Shown: piece by piece, positions 50,401 to 60,440 of the stretch
Layout of the letters: the number at the start of each line of letters is the position of its first letter
Position numbering within the stretch: the stretch's first letter is position 1
From: Lucifuga dentata
Taxonomy: Eukaryota; Chordata; Actinopteri; Ophidiiformes; Bythitidae
Direction: 5' to 3'
DNA length: 64,000 nt
NCBI GenBank assembly: GCA_014773175.1
Contig: VXCM01000139.1
Coordinates: 1 to 64,000, forward strand
Made by a program: the position numbers and the translations under genes
Notes under the pieces: generated by a model
The model's database searches: none
What the model was told of the DNA's origin: nothing
The model's input: the letters and a program-made list of their open reading frames with translations, nothing else

Positions 50401-52214
50401 CCTGTCTTAACGTTATTACGCTTTTATTTCTGATCAGACTATTATTACTTTTATTTCTGATGCAGACTGGCCTCCTAATATGTCGGATGTGGTGAGATGT
50501 GATTTGGTGATGAGAGGATTTCAAGTGAAGCACAGTTTTATATTATTATTTCACACTTCCTTTAAATAGTTCCTTACTCTGTTTTTGTGCAATAATGTTA
50601 TTTGTTTGAATTCAGTTAATGTTTGGTTTGATTAAAATATGTCTCTCTTGAAGCTGTCTATTGTGTATATTTTAATAAATGTAACAGCTGGTTCTTTGTA
50701 TGATGATTTGAGTGCTGTTAAGGGATTTAAAGAGCTTATTAAAGAGCTAATTAAAGAGCTATTAAGAGCTGTTGGGATGGAGCTAATCAGCATATGTTAA
50801 ACAAATTCTCTATTTAGAAGGGTTTTACATAAGACACATCAAGGCATCAAAACACTGGTCAACAAGACGTGAAATATGATTGAAAATGACAAATGATATT
50901 TAGTAATCCACAAATATTCAACCCAACCAGTTTGTTTAATCTATCTATCTATCATTATTATTAATTTTTTTAAATTAATTACTTTCTCTTGATAGCATTC
51001 ACACCAAAAATATCATCTCCCATGCCCCTGGAGGAGGGGGGAACTTGCCTAGGGCCCCAGAAAGGCTAGGGCCAGCCCTGGGTACATGATAGATCTGAGC
51101 AGATCAGCCTGAGCAGCTCTGACAGAAAACAGTATGATACACTATTTATAAGGAAGTTTCATGTGGAAACAAAAAATCGCTTTTAAGTGCATTATGAGCA
51201 GGCAGAATATGAAATTTTCACTTGTATCTGCCATGTCCATAATCCATTCTGGGATTCAATTCAATTCAATTTTTATACCACAAGGTTACTGAAAATCATC
51301 TCCCAAACGATATAACCGTATTTCAGCTTAAATCTCTTAATCTTTCAAAATCAAATATTCAAGCGATACACCCACCTTAAAAATCAATGTTTCTCCTGCT
51401 AATAGTTATGCAGTCATTTAAATTTTTCAATAAGCACAGGTCTTCTTTTGGGACTATATTCCCCGGTGGAGACATACATTCACTCTGTGCTTTTTGNATA
51501 AGCACAGGTCTTCTTTTGGGACTATATTCCCCGGTGGAGACATACATTCACTCTGTGCTTTTTGTTGTGCTTAAATGCTAAAATTATGAAACTTGGAAAA
51601 AACCTGAATACACGTGTTGTCCGTGATGATGGATTACCTATCTCAAGAACGTTTCAAGTATCCACAAGTTGATTTTAATAGTGTCCCAGAATGAAATGAA
51701 ACTAATGATGGTCTGGAGGGTAGGAAAAACATTTTTAATTTACCGTTCTTCAGGAAATGATTGTCAGTAACATTATGTGTATGAAAATTGAATATATTAA
51801 GCTCCAACATGCAAACTAGGTGGTATGGTCCTTTAATTTTCTTTCTCTACATTTCTTCTAGGCCATCATGAACCACCTCTGGTTCAGAAAGAGTCTTAAG
51901 GAGGCCATTTCTGCTCCTGTTGTCTTTGTAGACTCCAAAACCACATTGAAGTTTGAACCCCAATTTGATGAGGTAATTCTAATTCACCACAGGCTTTTAT
52001 TTTGTAAGACAACACTTCATATTTGCCTAAAAAAAAATGACAGGAAGATTCTCTCCTTCACTCTCAGACTGTCATAGAGGCTCTGAAAGCTCTCGGACAC
52101 AAACAGGCACCAGCGAAGAAGTTCTACAACGTGGTGAATGCCGTGGAGAAAGAGGGCGGCTGCATCTGTGCCGTGTCTGACGCCAGGAAACGAGGCAAAG
52201 CAGCAGGTTACTGA
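38999..52214 (+). CDS. ggt5: Gamma-glutamyltransferase 5, complete, 12 exons
   Basis: Cell-surface N-terminal-nucleophile enzyme that cleaves gamma-glutamyl bonds (glutathione, leukotriene C4). Coding exons: 38999-39165, 39884-40011, 40101-40190, 43862-44048, 44129-44289, 44513-44659, 46308-46438, 46537-46721, 47097-47188, 48284-48390, 51862-51972, 52068-52214. These total 1653 nt, 550 residues plus stop, with every phase consistent. Residues about 11-28 form the type II signal anchor. Family blocks: [34 protein letters not shown] [16 protein letters not shown], and the autocatalytic site G376-T377-T-H-V-S-V, where T377 is the predicted nucleophile. The signature that follows has A390 and S395 where the pattern I remember has Val and Thr. 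GGT5 rather than GGT1 is favoured by the AVAADS..CS.IGR segment, SINTPFG and the C-terminal KAAGY. Introns hold seven TTAA-type MITE copies and three other class II elements. Confidence 0.95.
40250..40285. repeat. (TTC)n microsatellite, ggt5 intron 3
   Basis: Twelve TTC units. Confidence 0.95.
40669..41245 (+). mobile_element. TTAA long-TIR MITE, subfamily B, diverged, ggt5 intron 3
   Basis: Left end TTTAAAGGATAATACTGG, interior GAATATAGTCCC block, right end GGTATGGTCCTTAA. Clearly more diverged than subfamily A. A poly-T/N run sits at 40889. Confidence 0.75.
41869..42259. mobile_element. hAT MITE in ggt5 intron 3
   Basis: Starts CAGGGATCCCCAA and ends TTTGGTAACCCTG. An exact 8-bp target duplication ATTTAGGA lies at 41861-41868 and 42260-42267. 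The interior is non-coding (GGCGGCCCGTGGGCC type) with a poly-G/N run at 42182. Confidence 0.85.
43201..43797 (-). mobile_element. TTAA long-TIR MITE, subfamily A, ggt5 intron 3
   Basis: Full reverse-orientation copy. It ends 64 bp before ggt5 exon 4. Confidence 0.9.
44669..45252 (+). mobile_element. TTAA long-TIR MITE, subfamily A, at ggt5 exon 6 donor
   Basis: Full copy starting only 9 bp after the last base of ggt5 exon 6. Left end TTAAAGGACCATACC, right end GGTCCATTAA. Confidence 0.9.
45719..45810. repeat. Unclassified dispersed repeat, copy 1
   Basis: TTAAAGAGCCTGCCTAAAAC...CTCAGTGTGCACAGCA is similar to 54423-54520. Confidence 0.5.
45824..46200 (+). mobile_element. TTAA long-TIR MITE, subfamily B, internally deleted
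   Basis: Left end CTAAAGGACCATACTGG, right end AGTATAGTCCTTTAA. Shorter than full copies, with the GAATATAGTCCC block retained. Confidence 0.8.
46765..47075 (-). mobile_element. TTAA long-TIR MITE, subfamily B, truncated, ggt5 intron 8
   Basis: Starts TTAAAGGACCATACCGG 43 bp after exon 8. Only one half is present. It includes the assembly duplication around the N at 46954. Confidence 0.8.
46887..47021. repeat. 67-bp direct duplication around N (ggt5 intron 8)
   Basis: Identical copies 46887-46953 and 46955-47021. Confidence 0.9.
47371..47430. repeat. (ATCT)n microsatellite, ggt5 intron 9
   Basis: Fifteen tetranucleotide units. Confidence 0.95.
48624..48857. mobile_element. piggyBac-like MITE copy 2, ggt5 intron 10
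   Basis: Clean terminal inverted repeat TTAACCCTCTGGAGTC ... GACTCCAGAGGGTTAA, flanking about 200 bp of AT-rich non-coding sequence. Confidence 0.7.
48954..51080 (+). mobile_element. hAT-type transposon remnant in ggt5 intron 10
   Basis: Begins CAGGGCCGTGGC and ends GGGCCAGCCCTG. It is flanked by 8-bp direct repeats GGCACATG (48946-48953) and GGTACATG (51081-51088), 7 of 8 identical. An open segment at 49371-49445 ([20 protein letters not shown], then KEEDE) ends at GTATGT and resembles the N-terminus of ZMYM/TTF-domain hAT proteins, though this is inference. The catalytic region is missing, so the element is non-autonomous. A local duplication (CCAGGTACCAGCCAGCCATC) occurs at 50090-50161. 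Confidence 0.75.
51278..51836 (-). mobile_element. TTAA long-TIR MITE, subfamily A, ggt5 intron 10
   Basis: The right end (GGTATGGTCCTTTAA) is intact and lies 25 bp before exon 11; the left TIR is eroded. Contains the duplication around the N at 51497. Confidence 0.85.
51430..51564. repeat. 67-bp direct duplication around N (ggt5 intron 10)
   Basis: Identical copies 51430-51496 and 51498-51564 inside a MITE. Confidence 0.9.
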
Positions 52215-54180
52215 GAACACCACGCTGCTGATGAAGGAGACTGGAGTCGGTACCTGTGTCTCGGTTCAGGGACCGCATCCTCCTTAGTCTGCATTCCATA
52301 ACGTCTGCCTCATCTTAAAGGACAAACCCACTCAATCCGTCACAGTTTTTCTGTATCCCACATTTGTGAAGCAGAAATGAAGAACTGAAGCAGGTGATCC
52401 GCGTTAACTCGTTAAGTTTTCACCCTGTTTTCGAAACAAGGCGACAAGTTGTAGCTTGTGAACATTTCTGCCAAGACCTCATTTATCTAGATATTTTTTT
52501 TCTAGTTTATTAAAAAAAAACAACTCTAAAATCATAAAATTTCTGGATTCAAGTTTATACATATATACACATATGCATATATATACATACGCAATATATG
52601 GAAATCTGTATAAAAAATTTTTCTATGGAATTTTTATTTTCTAGAATTAAGAGTTTTCTAAAATGAAGTGGTATGAAGTCAGAATTTTCAAGAATCAAGT
52701 GTGTATTTTTTATTTTTTGTGAATTCGGTCAGTTGAATACTTTTTTCCAACTGTATTTAAATATTTGAAGTCAGTAGGCAGAATATTTAAACTACGTTCA
52801 CCATGATTTATACATATGATCTTTTTGTATCAGAAATTTCATCATTTTCCTCCAGAATTTAGCCCTTTCTCGTTTAGAATATAAGTCGTGATTTACATTG
52901 GCATCACTAACACAAACACAAAAACAAAACTGATGTATAAATATTTAAATAGATAAATAACTAAGGAAATAAATAAGTGTCATCATGACAGATGCATATA
53001 TAGATAAATAATAAAGTGCTGCTTATAATCCACAAACCTTAAAGCTGTTTGGATGCATGAATTAGATTAATCAGACCAGATGAGGCTGGCTGACGTAAAT
53101 CTCAGGTCACTGCTGCTGTAATCTGCTCTGTAAATGTTTTCCTGGATGCAATAATGAAATCTGACCAATCAGTGTGACTTTCCTGTTTTTCATTCATTCA
53201 TTCTTTTTCATTTTTGTCCTGGAGCATGCAACAGCTGGAGCAACATAATCAGATTAAGTGATGACTCACGCAAGCAGAAATCTGTTCCTGAGATTATGAT
53301 GCACTTTGCTTTTCCGCAGGCTTACCTGGCAAATATTTTGGACTTGGACAACGCGCTGAGTTGGTTGATAGTGATGAGAAAATGTGTTTTTTTTTTTGTT
53401 TTTTTTTTCAGTTTGTGTCTTGTTCTATCACATGGTATTTGGATCTTGGGGGGTGTGACAGTCACACTGTGATGTGACCTTATAACAGCCACCTGTTGCA
53501 AATGTCACATTAGCATGTCTGGCAATAGGAATAAACGGCTGCCAGGAGAGGATCATGGGTACGAAGTCATGCGATGACCGCCCTGCCTCGCGTTGGAAAA
53601 CGGTGGCAGTCAGGCGTTTTTCTGACAGCACAGACGATCTGATGGAAACACAGAACGCTCAGTTCAAATCCAATCCAACATACAGCAGCACCAGTTTCAG
53701 ACTAATCTGCATGAATACATCCTGTTTGTTTCCATCAGCAGCTGCAGGTTCTGCTGCCGACCCATGTGCCATGTGTTTTTATTCAGGAGCTAAAAAGAAA
53801 AAAAAAAACCCTCCCAAAATATATCCAGATTACAGCTGCAAGCAGCAATGTGACGACCAGGCTTACAGTTTAGTCATGAAAGAAAAAACGTTGATTTAAA
53901 GTGGACATTTGGATATTAAAGTCTGTGTTGGTCAAACTTATGAAACTTTAGATTGAACCTGTAGAAATGCATCCAGTAAGTCAGTCCTGAACTGCACTGA
54001 AAGCTTCGTTTTGATTAGTCCTTATCTTCCATGACATGTTGACATCATCATGTAACATCACTGAATTTACCACAGACACGCCCACCATGTACAAGCTTAA
54101 AGGTGTGTTGCAGTATGTGGGTTTTAAGGGAGAAAACTCCAGAAACATGTCAACTTGAGAACAACTTTATTTAAAACAAA

Positions 54181-54211
54181 CCAACACGTTTCGGCTCCAG
54201 GCCTTTGTCAG
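54181..54211 (-). other. Hammerhead-like core motif in a repeat
   Basis: On the minus strand: CTGACAAA, a GGC-CTGGA-GCC hairpin, then GAAAC. This follows the hammerhead ribozyme order (CUGANGA, stem II, GAAA) but with CAA for the required NGA. Penelope-like retroelements carry hammerheads. No matching stems I or III are obvious. Confidence 0.3.
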
Positions 54212-54422
54212 GGTTACCCAACAAAACATAGAGGATAAATCATATTTAAATAGTAAAATTACATTTACATTTAAATAGTCATTGTCCTTAGGATTACTTC
54301 TCTCCTCTAGTGGGTGAAGTTGTGCCAGAACCTGTATTTGATTTTCAGTATGTTGATTTTTGACAACTCAGGTGTGATGCAATGGGCCAATCAGAATGGA
54401 GCAGGCTTTCAGGAGGGGAGCC

Positions 54423-54520
54423 TTAAAGAGACAGTACCTAAAAAAGGGCTTGTTGTAACTCAGTGTGCATAGCAGTGCTGCAGCAAAGGAGAGCAGAGGT
54501 GCTGTGACTGCACATTAAAT
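54423..54520. repeat. Unclassified dispersed repeat, copy 2
   Basis: TTAAAGAGACAGTACCTAAA...CTCAGTGTGCATAGCA matches the copy at 45719. Confidence 0.5.
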
Positions 54521-55145
54521 TTTTGGGTTTTTGATATTTTTAGAAAGAATAAAAATAAGAAGACAACATGAGTGTGGATCAGCTCTTTTATTGGCAGTCA
54601 ATAATCAGTGCTTGCCATTAGACAAATACACAACAAGATACACAACAAAGAGTCTGACGTTGACACACACAACATAAACTATGAAGTGAGTGCACCTTCA
54701 TTCAGACAAAATATATGACATTAAATGTTTCTGTACTAAAAGTACCAGCTCGTATGATTTTACAGTTTTACTACATCAGAATTTCCTGGATGGTTTCAGC
54801 TTCCAGCAGCAGGTCACTGTGCTCAGTTTCATAGTCATTACAGTAATTATTATAATTATCGGGTTGGACAAAAGACAGAACACCAAAACAATAACACAAA
54901 TAATTACAGCAGTAATTAGACACTTTACAGCTACAAACACACATAACACACACATATAAACATTTATAATGAATCTATTTGAGCCTAACAATCATGAGCC
55001 TTTAGGTCATTTTGTACCTAACAGAGGTATGCTTACAGTCTAAGCTTTGAAGTTTAAATTAACAATCAAAAACAGTTTATATCTTATGAAGAAATTGAAA
55101 TGTGTCTGAGAACATTATTAAAAAATAAATACATAAATAAAAATC

Positions 55146-55729
55146 TTAAAGGACCATACTGGTGGTTTTGCACATTTGAGCCCAATAAATACTACCTGCA
55201 TAATGTTATGTTACTGCCAGCCATTTTCCAAAACATAAAACCATATTTTAGTTTTCATGTTATTATTTTGCCAAATTCCCTAATCTTTCAAAATCAAATG
55301 TTCAGGTGATACATCCACCTTAAAATTCAAGGTTTCACTTGTTTCACCTGGTAAGTGGTTCACTGTGATGGATTTCTGTGTAAGAAATCCAGTTACATTT
55401 GTTTTATGTATTTTTTGTCATTTCATGTGAAATAAATGGTAAAACAAAGACTGTACTGATGATTTTTTTTTTTTTTTTTTNTTTTTTTTTTTTTTTTATC
55501 TGGGGTGGCCTCAAACTTTGGTCCTGTAGTGTATCTTAAATATATTTCAAGTCTCTACAAGTTGATTTTTATAGCGTATGAAATTTAATTGAAACCAATA
55601 GCAGTCTGCAAGGTAGGAAAAGCAATTTGAAAATATACTCTCCAGTAGTATGCTTTTGAAAATGATTGGCAGTAAGTAATATGTATGCAGGTAGTATTTA
55701 TTGAGCTCAAACACACAAAATCACTTTAA
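55146..55729 (-). mobile_element. TTAA long-TIR MITE, subfamily B
   Basis: Left end TTAAAGGACCATACTGG. The right end has decayed to CACTTTAA. A poly-T/N run is at 55481. Confidence 0.8.
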
Positions 55730-55874
55730 AGTGCACTGCAGTGTGTCGGTCACTTTAACTTAATCATTTTATGCTATTGCAAAGGATATGACCGCTCAGA
55801 GTCGGTCAACCAATACATAACAGTCATGGCACGGAGGCCAATGAAGTGTACATAATGTCCACCTTATATGTACA

Positions 55875-56303
55875 TATGAGGGTCGATTGATAACTCCCGA
55901 GTCCAGAATAGAAAGATCTGTGTTGCTGTTATATATATAGATTTTTTTTTTTTTAAATATCCTTCAAACTCAACATGTTTCCCAACAATGCTGGAGGGAT
56001 TTTATTCCAGTTTCCAGCTAAAATTTCATTTTTGGAAGAGATGAAAGTCTGAAAGAGTCAAATCAAGTGAGTACAGTGGGTGCTGAACTATTTCAAAGCC
56101 ATAATCATGGAAGCAGCCAGCATATACATTATCGCTGCAGGTGGTTTGTCCATCTTGTAAAGCTCACAGCACCTTGAGTAACTCTGGAACTTATATTTAA
56201 TTACAATCAGACAGTTCCTGGTGTGCAAAGGAACACCCAAAGAATTATATTACAGCAGACAACCTTATGTAGCAGGCTCAGAACTTATCAATCAACACTC
56301 ATA
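55875..56303. mobile_element. mariner-family deletion derivative
   Basis: Left end TATGAGGGTCGATTGATAA, right end ACTTATCAATCAACACTCATA. Same terminal repeats as the element at 29139, with a different internal remainder. Confidence 0.7.
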
Positions 56304-56825
56304 TATGCACTGTAAATGTACAACAACATATATAGATCAGCAGAAGGAAGGACTTGATCGTGACTCCATCTGGGGTAAACGTACAGTAATGCTCAGATCA
56401 GTGGCTCATCTTACACTGTAAAAAATCTCCATCTTATCAACTCATATTTGTCTGTTTGGAGTCCAAAAGTCTGATTTTCTTAAAACAAAGGACAAATTCA
56501 GCCTGTGAGAGATTATTTCAACATTTTTCTGGTTTCAAGAATTTCTAGACTTGTCTTATTTTTCCTTAATTAGTGCAGAAATTTGCTTTATTTTGACCGA
56601 TTTTTAAATAATTTTTTTTTACTTATTCAAAGATAACATGACTTTTAGGACTGTATAAAGGACAAAAATTACTTAATAAGATGGAGATTTTCAGCTATAG
56701 TGTCACATATGCTTTGAAACACTGTAATTCAGGTGATAATAGCTACAATACCTCAATAATTACAAAGAGGTGAATATCGGCATTTCGTACAAAAGCAATC
56801 ACTGACAACTATCCATTGTTGAGTC

Positions 56826-57284
56826 CTACCTGTTGCCTTCTAAGATTGCTTTGTTCACCAAAAGTGGACAAAAATAGCCCAATGAAAACACAACAGAGCC
56901 ATGTTTTGTGTTCTCGTTTACATCTACACAAGGGCTGCGTGGGTATTCACAAGTGGACATTTGGAAAGGGAGGGAACACACGAAAAAGACTTGACTTAGC
57001 AGTTTTGCCGGCGTCACGTGACGGGTCGTCGGCAGTGTAGTCTGTTGAACTTGTGTCATAGCTTTTGTTGAGAGATTAACAGAGAACACACAATGGTGAG
57101 CTAGACCCTGCCTGCCAGAGATGGTGTCAGTCCTGGTAGAGAACCCAGAGGCATCTACTGTTTCCAAACTGACCGGTTCCACTTCAGTTTCCACCAGGAT
57201 GCTGCTCCTCCATCCAACAAACTGATCCACAACTCCTGGGATTGGTTCCTCAGCTGCTGCTATTAGAGGAAGAGAGAGAGAGAC

Positions 57285-57331
<47 letters not shown>

Positions 57332-57443
57332 ACTGATTCATTAACTCTTCCAGCCCCCCTCCAATGAAACCGCAACTTCTTCTCAAGAGCACCATCCGCC
57401 AACACAGTAAGTCCGCCGTCGTGACGTGTCTTTTAACTGTCAT
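56826..57443 (-). other. Unassigned 205-codon open frame 3' of lrrc75b
   Basis: An open frame on the lrrc75b strand, partly a GA-repeat translation (SLSLS). The segment EEPIPGVVDQFVGWRSSILV is not low complexity and follows a pyrimidine-rich stretch, but I recognise no family. It could be lrrc75b 3' UTR or an old repeat. Confidence 0.2.
57265..57330. repeat. (GA)n microsatellite
   Basis: GA run with CA interruptions, 3' of lrrc75b. Confidence 0.95.
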
Positions 57444-57629
57444 CTTGTGTGAGTTAACTCAGAGATGCTTAAGATTTAGCTTGGTTTGCCGTGTCGGGAC
57501 AAGAATTTCACAATGTGAGCACTGGTCTGCCTCGTGCCTCAAAGGGTGACTGGGCTGGTGTGAGGGCGAGAGGGCAAAGGAAGTAACAGAGAGCTGTGGG
57601 ACGACTTTTCAGAGAAAAACGACTTTTCA

Positions 57630-58236
57630 TCACCTCTCACAGTAGTGAAGGGTGAAGTCTTTGGAAAGCTGCTTCTCCCCTAACCCCCACGGCTCCAGCT
57701 CGAACTTGTTCCCCACATCATCCTCGTCGTCCTCGCCCTCTTCCTCTTCCTCCTCTTCTTCCTCGTAGAGGCTGGGCTCCTCGATAGAAGACTCCAGGTG
57801 GTAGCAGTAGGGCTGACCCTCCGTGTACTCGTAGATGGTAGGCAGACTGCTCTTTAAGCTGCAGCGCCGACGTAGCGCGACTAGCAGCGGCTGAGGCATG
57901 GTGAAAATATCCACGTTGTTGCCGAGGTCGATCCAGGCCAGGCTGGAGAACTTCTTGGGGTCTTTCAGCATCTCAGTGAGGTCTTTGAGTATAGCCAAGG
58001 TGAGACGGTTACCGTTGAGGGCCAGGGTGCTGAGTTTGGGCAGTGAGCCCAGAAGAGGCAGAAGCAGCCTCAGGTTCTCGTCGTGGAGTTCGGTGAAACT
58101 GACATCCACGGCCACAACGCTGTCTCTGTTGTTTTGGAGGTAGAAGGCGACTTGGCGGATGTCTCGAGTGGACAGCGGGATGCCGGACAAGTCAACTGTG
58201 TCGCTGGACAGCTTTTTCTGTAGGGTTGTCTTGAGG
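57630..58236 (-). CDS. lrrc75b: Leucine-rich repeat-containing protein 75B, last exon (partial gene)
   Basis: Acceptor TCCTGACAG precedes 58236. The exon starts with one nucleotide completing a codon, then reads LKTTLQKKLSSDTVDLSGIP to a stop at 57630. Human LRRC75B has SLKSSLQKTLL..ETVDLSGIPLSTQD at the same place, and the blocks LNGNRLT, LAWIDLGNNVD, PQPLLVALRRR and SLPTIYE follow. The TTG at 58190 is not a start, since the frame continues upstream to the acceptor. Three to four leucine-rich motifs span the first two thirds. Near the C-terminus is a run of nine Glu and then mixed Glu/Asp, absent from the human protein as I remember it. The function is unknown. The roughly 110 N-terminal residues should lie in upstream exons. 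I did not find them between 58237 and 64000, so they are probably beyond the right edge. LRRC75A is the alternative; linkage with ggt5 favours 75B. Confidence 0.88.
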
Positions 58237-58308
58237 CTGTCAGGAGAAAATGAAGAGAAAGAGAGTATTTTTACTTGTATGCACTGTCATCTAAAAAAAA
58301 AAATTTCC

Positions 58309-58869
58309 TTAAAGGATCATTTTTATGTCTAAGCCCAATAAATACTATCCTTACACTACTGACAACCATTTTCCAAAACATAAAACATATTTTAGGTTTC
58401 CTGTTACCGTTCCAAACCCCCTAAAGGTGTTAATCCCACCTTAAAATATAACGGTTAGTTTGCTATCTTGTCTATGTCCGAATGTAGAAGGGACGATCTT
58501 TTTCAATTTCTCTGTAAAAACTGTGTTCTCTTAGGACTATATTCCCTGGCAGAGAGATACACTGTCTTCCGTGTAGCTCCGTGTTGAACCAGTTTAACAA
58601 AATAAAAACAAACAAAATAAAACAAAACAAAACAAAAATCATGATGTGTTACTTATGTTGTGTGTTTCAAGTCTCTACATGAAATTAACTGAAACCAATG
58701 GCAGCCTGGAAAGTAGAGGAAAAAAAATTTCTAAAACGTATCGCTCCAGTGGTATGTTTGGAAAAATGGTTGGCAGTAACATAACGTGTTTGCATGCATG
58801 TAAAAACTTTGATTATATTGTGTGTTGTATATTTTGGGTTCAAACAAAATTGCTGGTATTATCAATTAA
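58309..58869 (-). mobile_element. TTAA long-TIR MITE, subfamily B, diverged
   Basis: Left end TTAAAGGATCATTTTT, interior GGACTATATTCCCTGG, right end CTGGTATTATCAATTAA. Lies just upstream of the lrrc75b last exon acceptor. Confidence 0.7.
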
Positions 58870-58935
58870 AATATGATGTCATCATATAACAGTTTAGGGT
58901 TTCAGCTGAGAAGAGACGGGGGTGAGAGGGTCGTT

Positions 58936-59530
58936 TATGGGCTCAATTCTCTGCCAAAAGTTTTTTGAGGTTGTAAAGAAAATTTATATGTGCAAAATAA
59001 ATTTGTATGTGCAAAAAAAAGTTTTGCAAGTATGTAGAAAAGATTTGTGTTTGTAAAAACATTTTGTGTNTTGTATGTGCAAAAAAAAGTTTTGCAAGTA
59101 TGTAGAAAAGATTTGTGTTTGTAAAAACATTTTGTGTATCTGTAGAACAGATTTGTGTTTGTAAAAACGTTCTGTGTATCTGTAGAACAGATTTGCGCTT
59201 GTAAAACCGCTCTGCATATGCGTGGACAAGATTTCTGCTAAGCGCTCAAAAATCCCACAGTTTTCTGTGTGACACTAAAGTTACAAACACAAACTCAAAA
59301 TACAAGTGTGCGGGGTTTGGGCAGAACCTTTACACCTGACCTCATGAGCCAATGAGAAGGTGATCTTGGACTAACCAATCAGAAAGCGAATTCTAACTGT
59401 CCAATCACAGATCACTTCATTCAGAGTGTAACTACAAGGGAAGTGGTTCTCGGGTTGGCCTGCACGTTTGCTCATTTTGGCGGTAATGAACTTCCCTTGC
59501 AGTAACTTTTGGCAGAGAATTGAGCCCATA
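58936..59530. mobile_element. MITE with ~26-bp TIRs flanked by TA
   Basis: TATGGGCTCAATTCTCTGCC (left) and GGCAGAGAATTGAGCCCATA (right) are the outer parts of matching 26-bp inverted ends. The left half contains 40-bp tandem units (GTAGAACAGATTTG...). The duplication around the N at 59070 lies inside. Confidence 0.75.
59003..59137. repeat. 67-bp direct duplication around N
   Basis: Identical copies 59003-59069 and 59071-59137 inside a MITE. Confidence 0.9.
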
Positions 59531-60440
59531 GTCGTTGGAGTCTGAGTGTATCCGTGACCTTTATGTTGTGTGTTTCCTGCACTGTATAAAGCGGGGGGGG
59601 GGNTTGGTTTGGAGCGGAAGGCTGACACAAACACTCCAGCATGAGGATTTACTCGTGTAAACAGAGGAGCCAAAACATCCGAACGAGGCGGCAGCCTGAG
59701 TTTAACGTGCTGAAAACTCCTCGTGTCACAGAGACAGAACACATTACCGCCGGAAAGAAAAGCAGTTTGAGACATAAACAGCCAAACTATCACCACCCCT
59801 CTGATGTCTCACATTCTTCCCTTAATGTAAACTCTGGGTACTTCAGATTCTAAATTTAATGCTTAAATTTGCCTGATTACGGGACAGATCTATTAAATAA
59901 AACGTAAAAGTCTTCAGGGTTTTGTACTTTACTGTTCAATCATGATTTGTTTCTTAAAGTCAGCACGTTTACACACTCTATGCTCCATTTATTTGTCTGT
60001 ACTGCGAGTAAGACGTACACGTGGATGGAATTAATAGGATTCTGCGGTTCGTTGGATATACATGACACGTTGTACAATCAGAGTATGAGGAGCACCAATC
60101 CAAATATATCAAAGATTTCACATGCATGCAAGCGTTCTGTGACATATTCCAGCATATTCCACCTTCATCTTAAACTTTAAGGTGTAAAATTAAGGGATTT
60201 TGCTCCCTATAAATGTAAAGCAAAATGGAAAAAAAAAATTAACACCATATTATTTGCAGGAATTTGGAAATTTGTTTAGTTTCTGCAGTTTTCATAATTT
60301 TTCCATAAAAAATACTTTATGTAGGAAATATGCATTTATAAGTTGATGATTGTGTATTTGAGTGCAGTGAAGTGAGTTTTTAAATGTACTTTATGTCATG
60401 ATTGGTTGAGCTTTATTAAGTGTGTGAGTAATGCTGCCCT

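Larger units (their letters stand above)
52215..56825. other. Intergenic between ggt5 and lrrc75b
   Basis: The start is the ggt5 3' UTR. Then AT-rich sequence, the repeats at 54.2-54.5 kb, one MITE and one mariner derivative. No coding sequence recognised. Confidence 0.5.

Noticed and set aside
58188..58190. TTG at 58190 as the start of lrrc75b
   Set aside because: The frame stays open upstream to a good acceptor, and the extra residues match human LRRC75B, so this is an internal exon.
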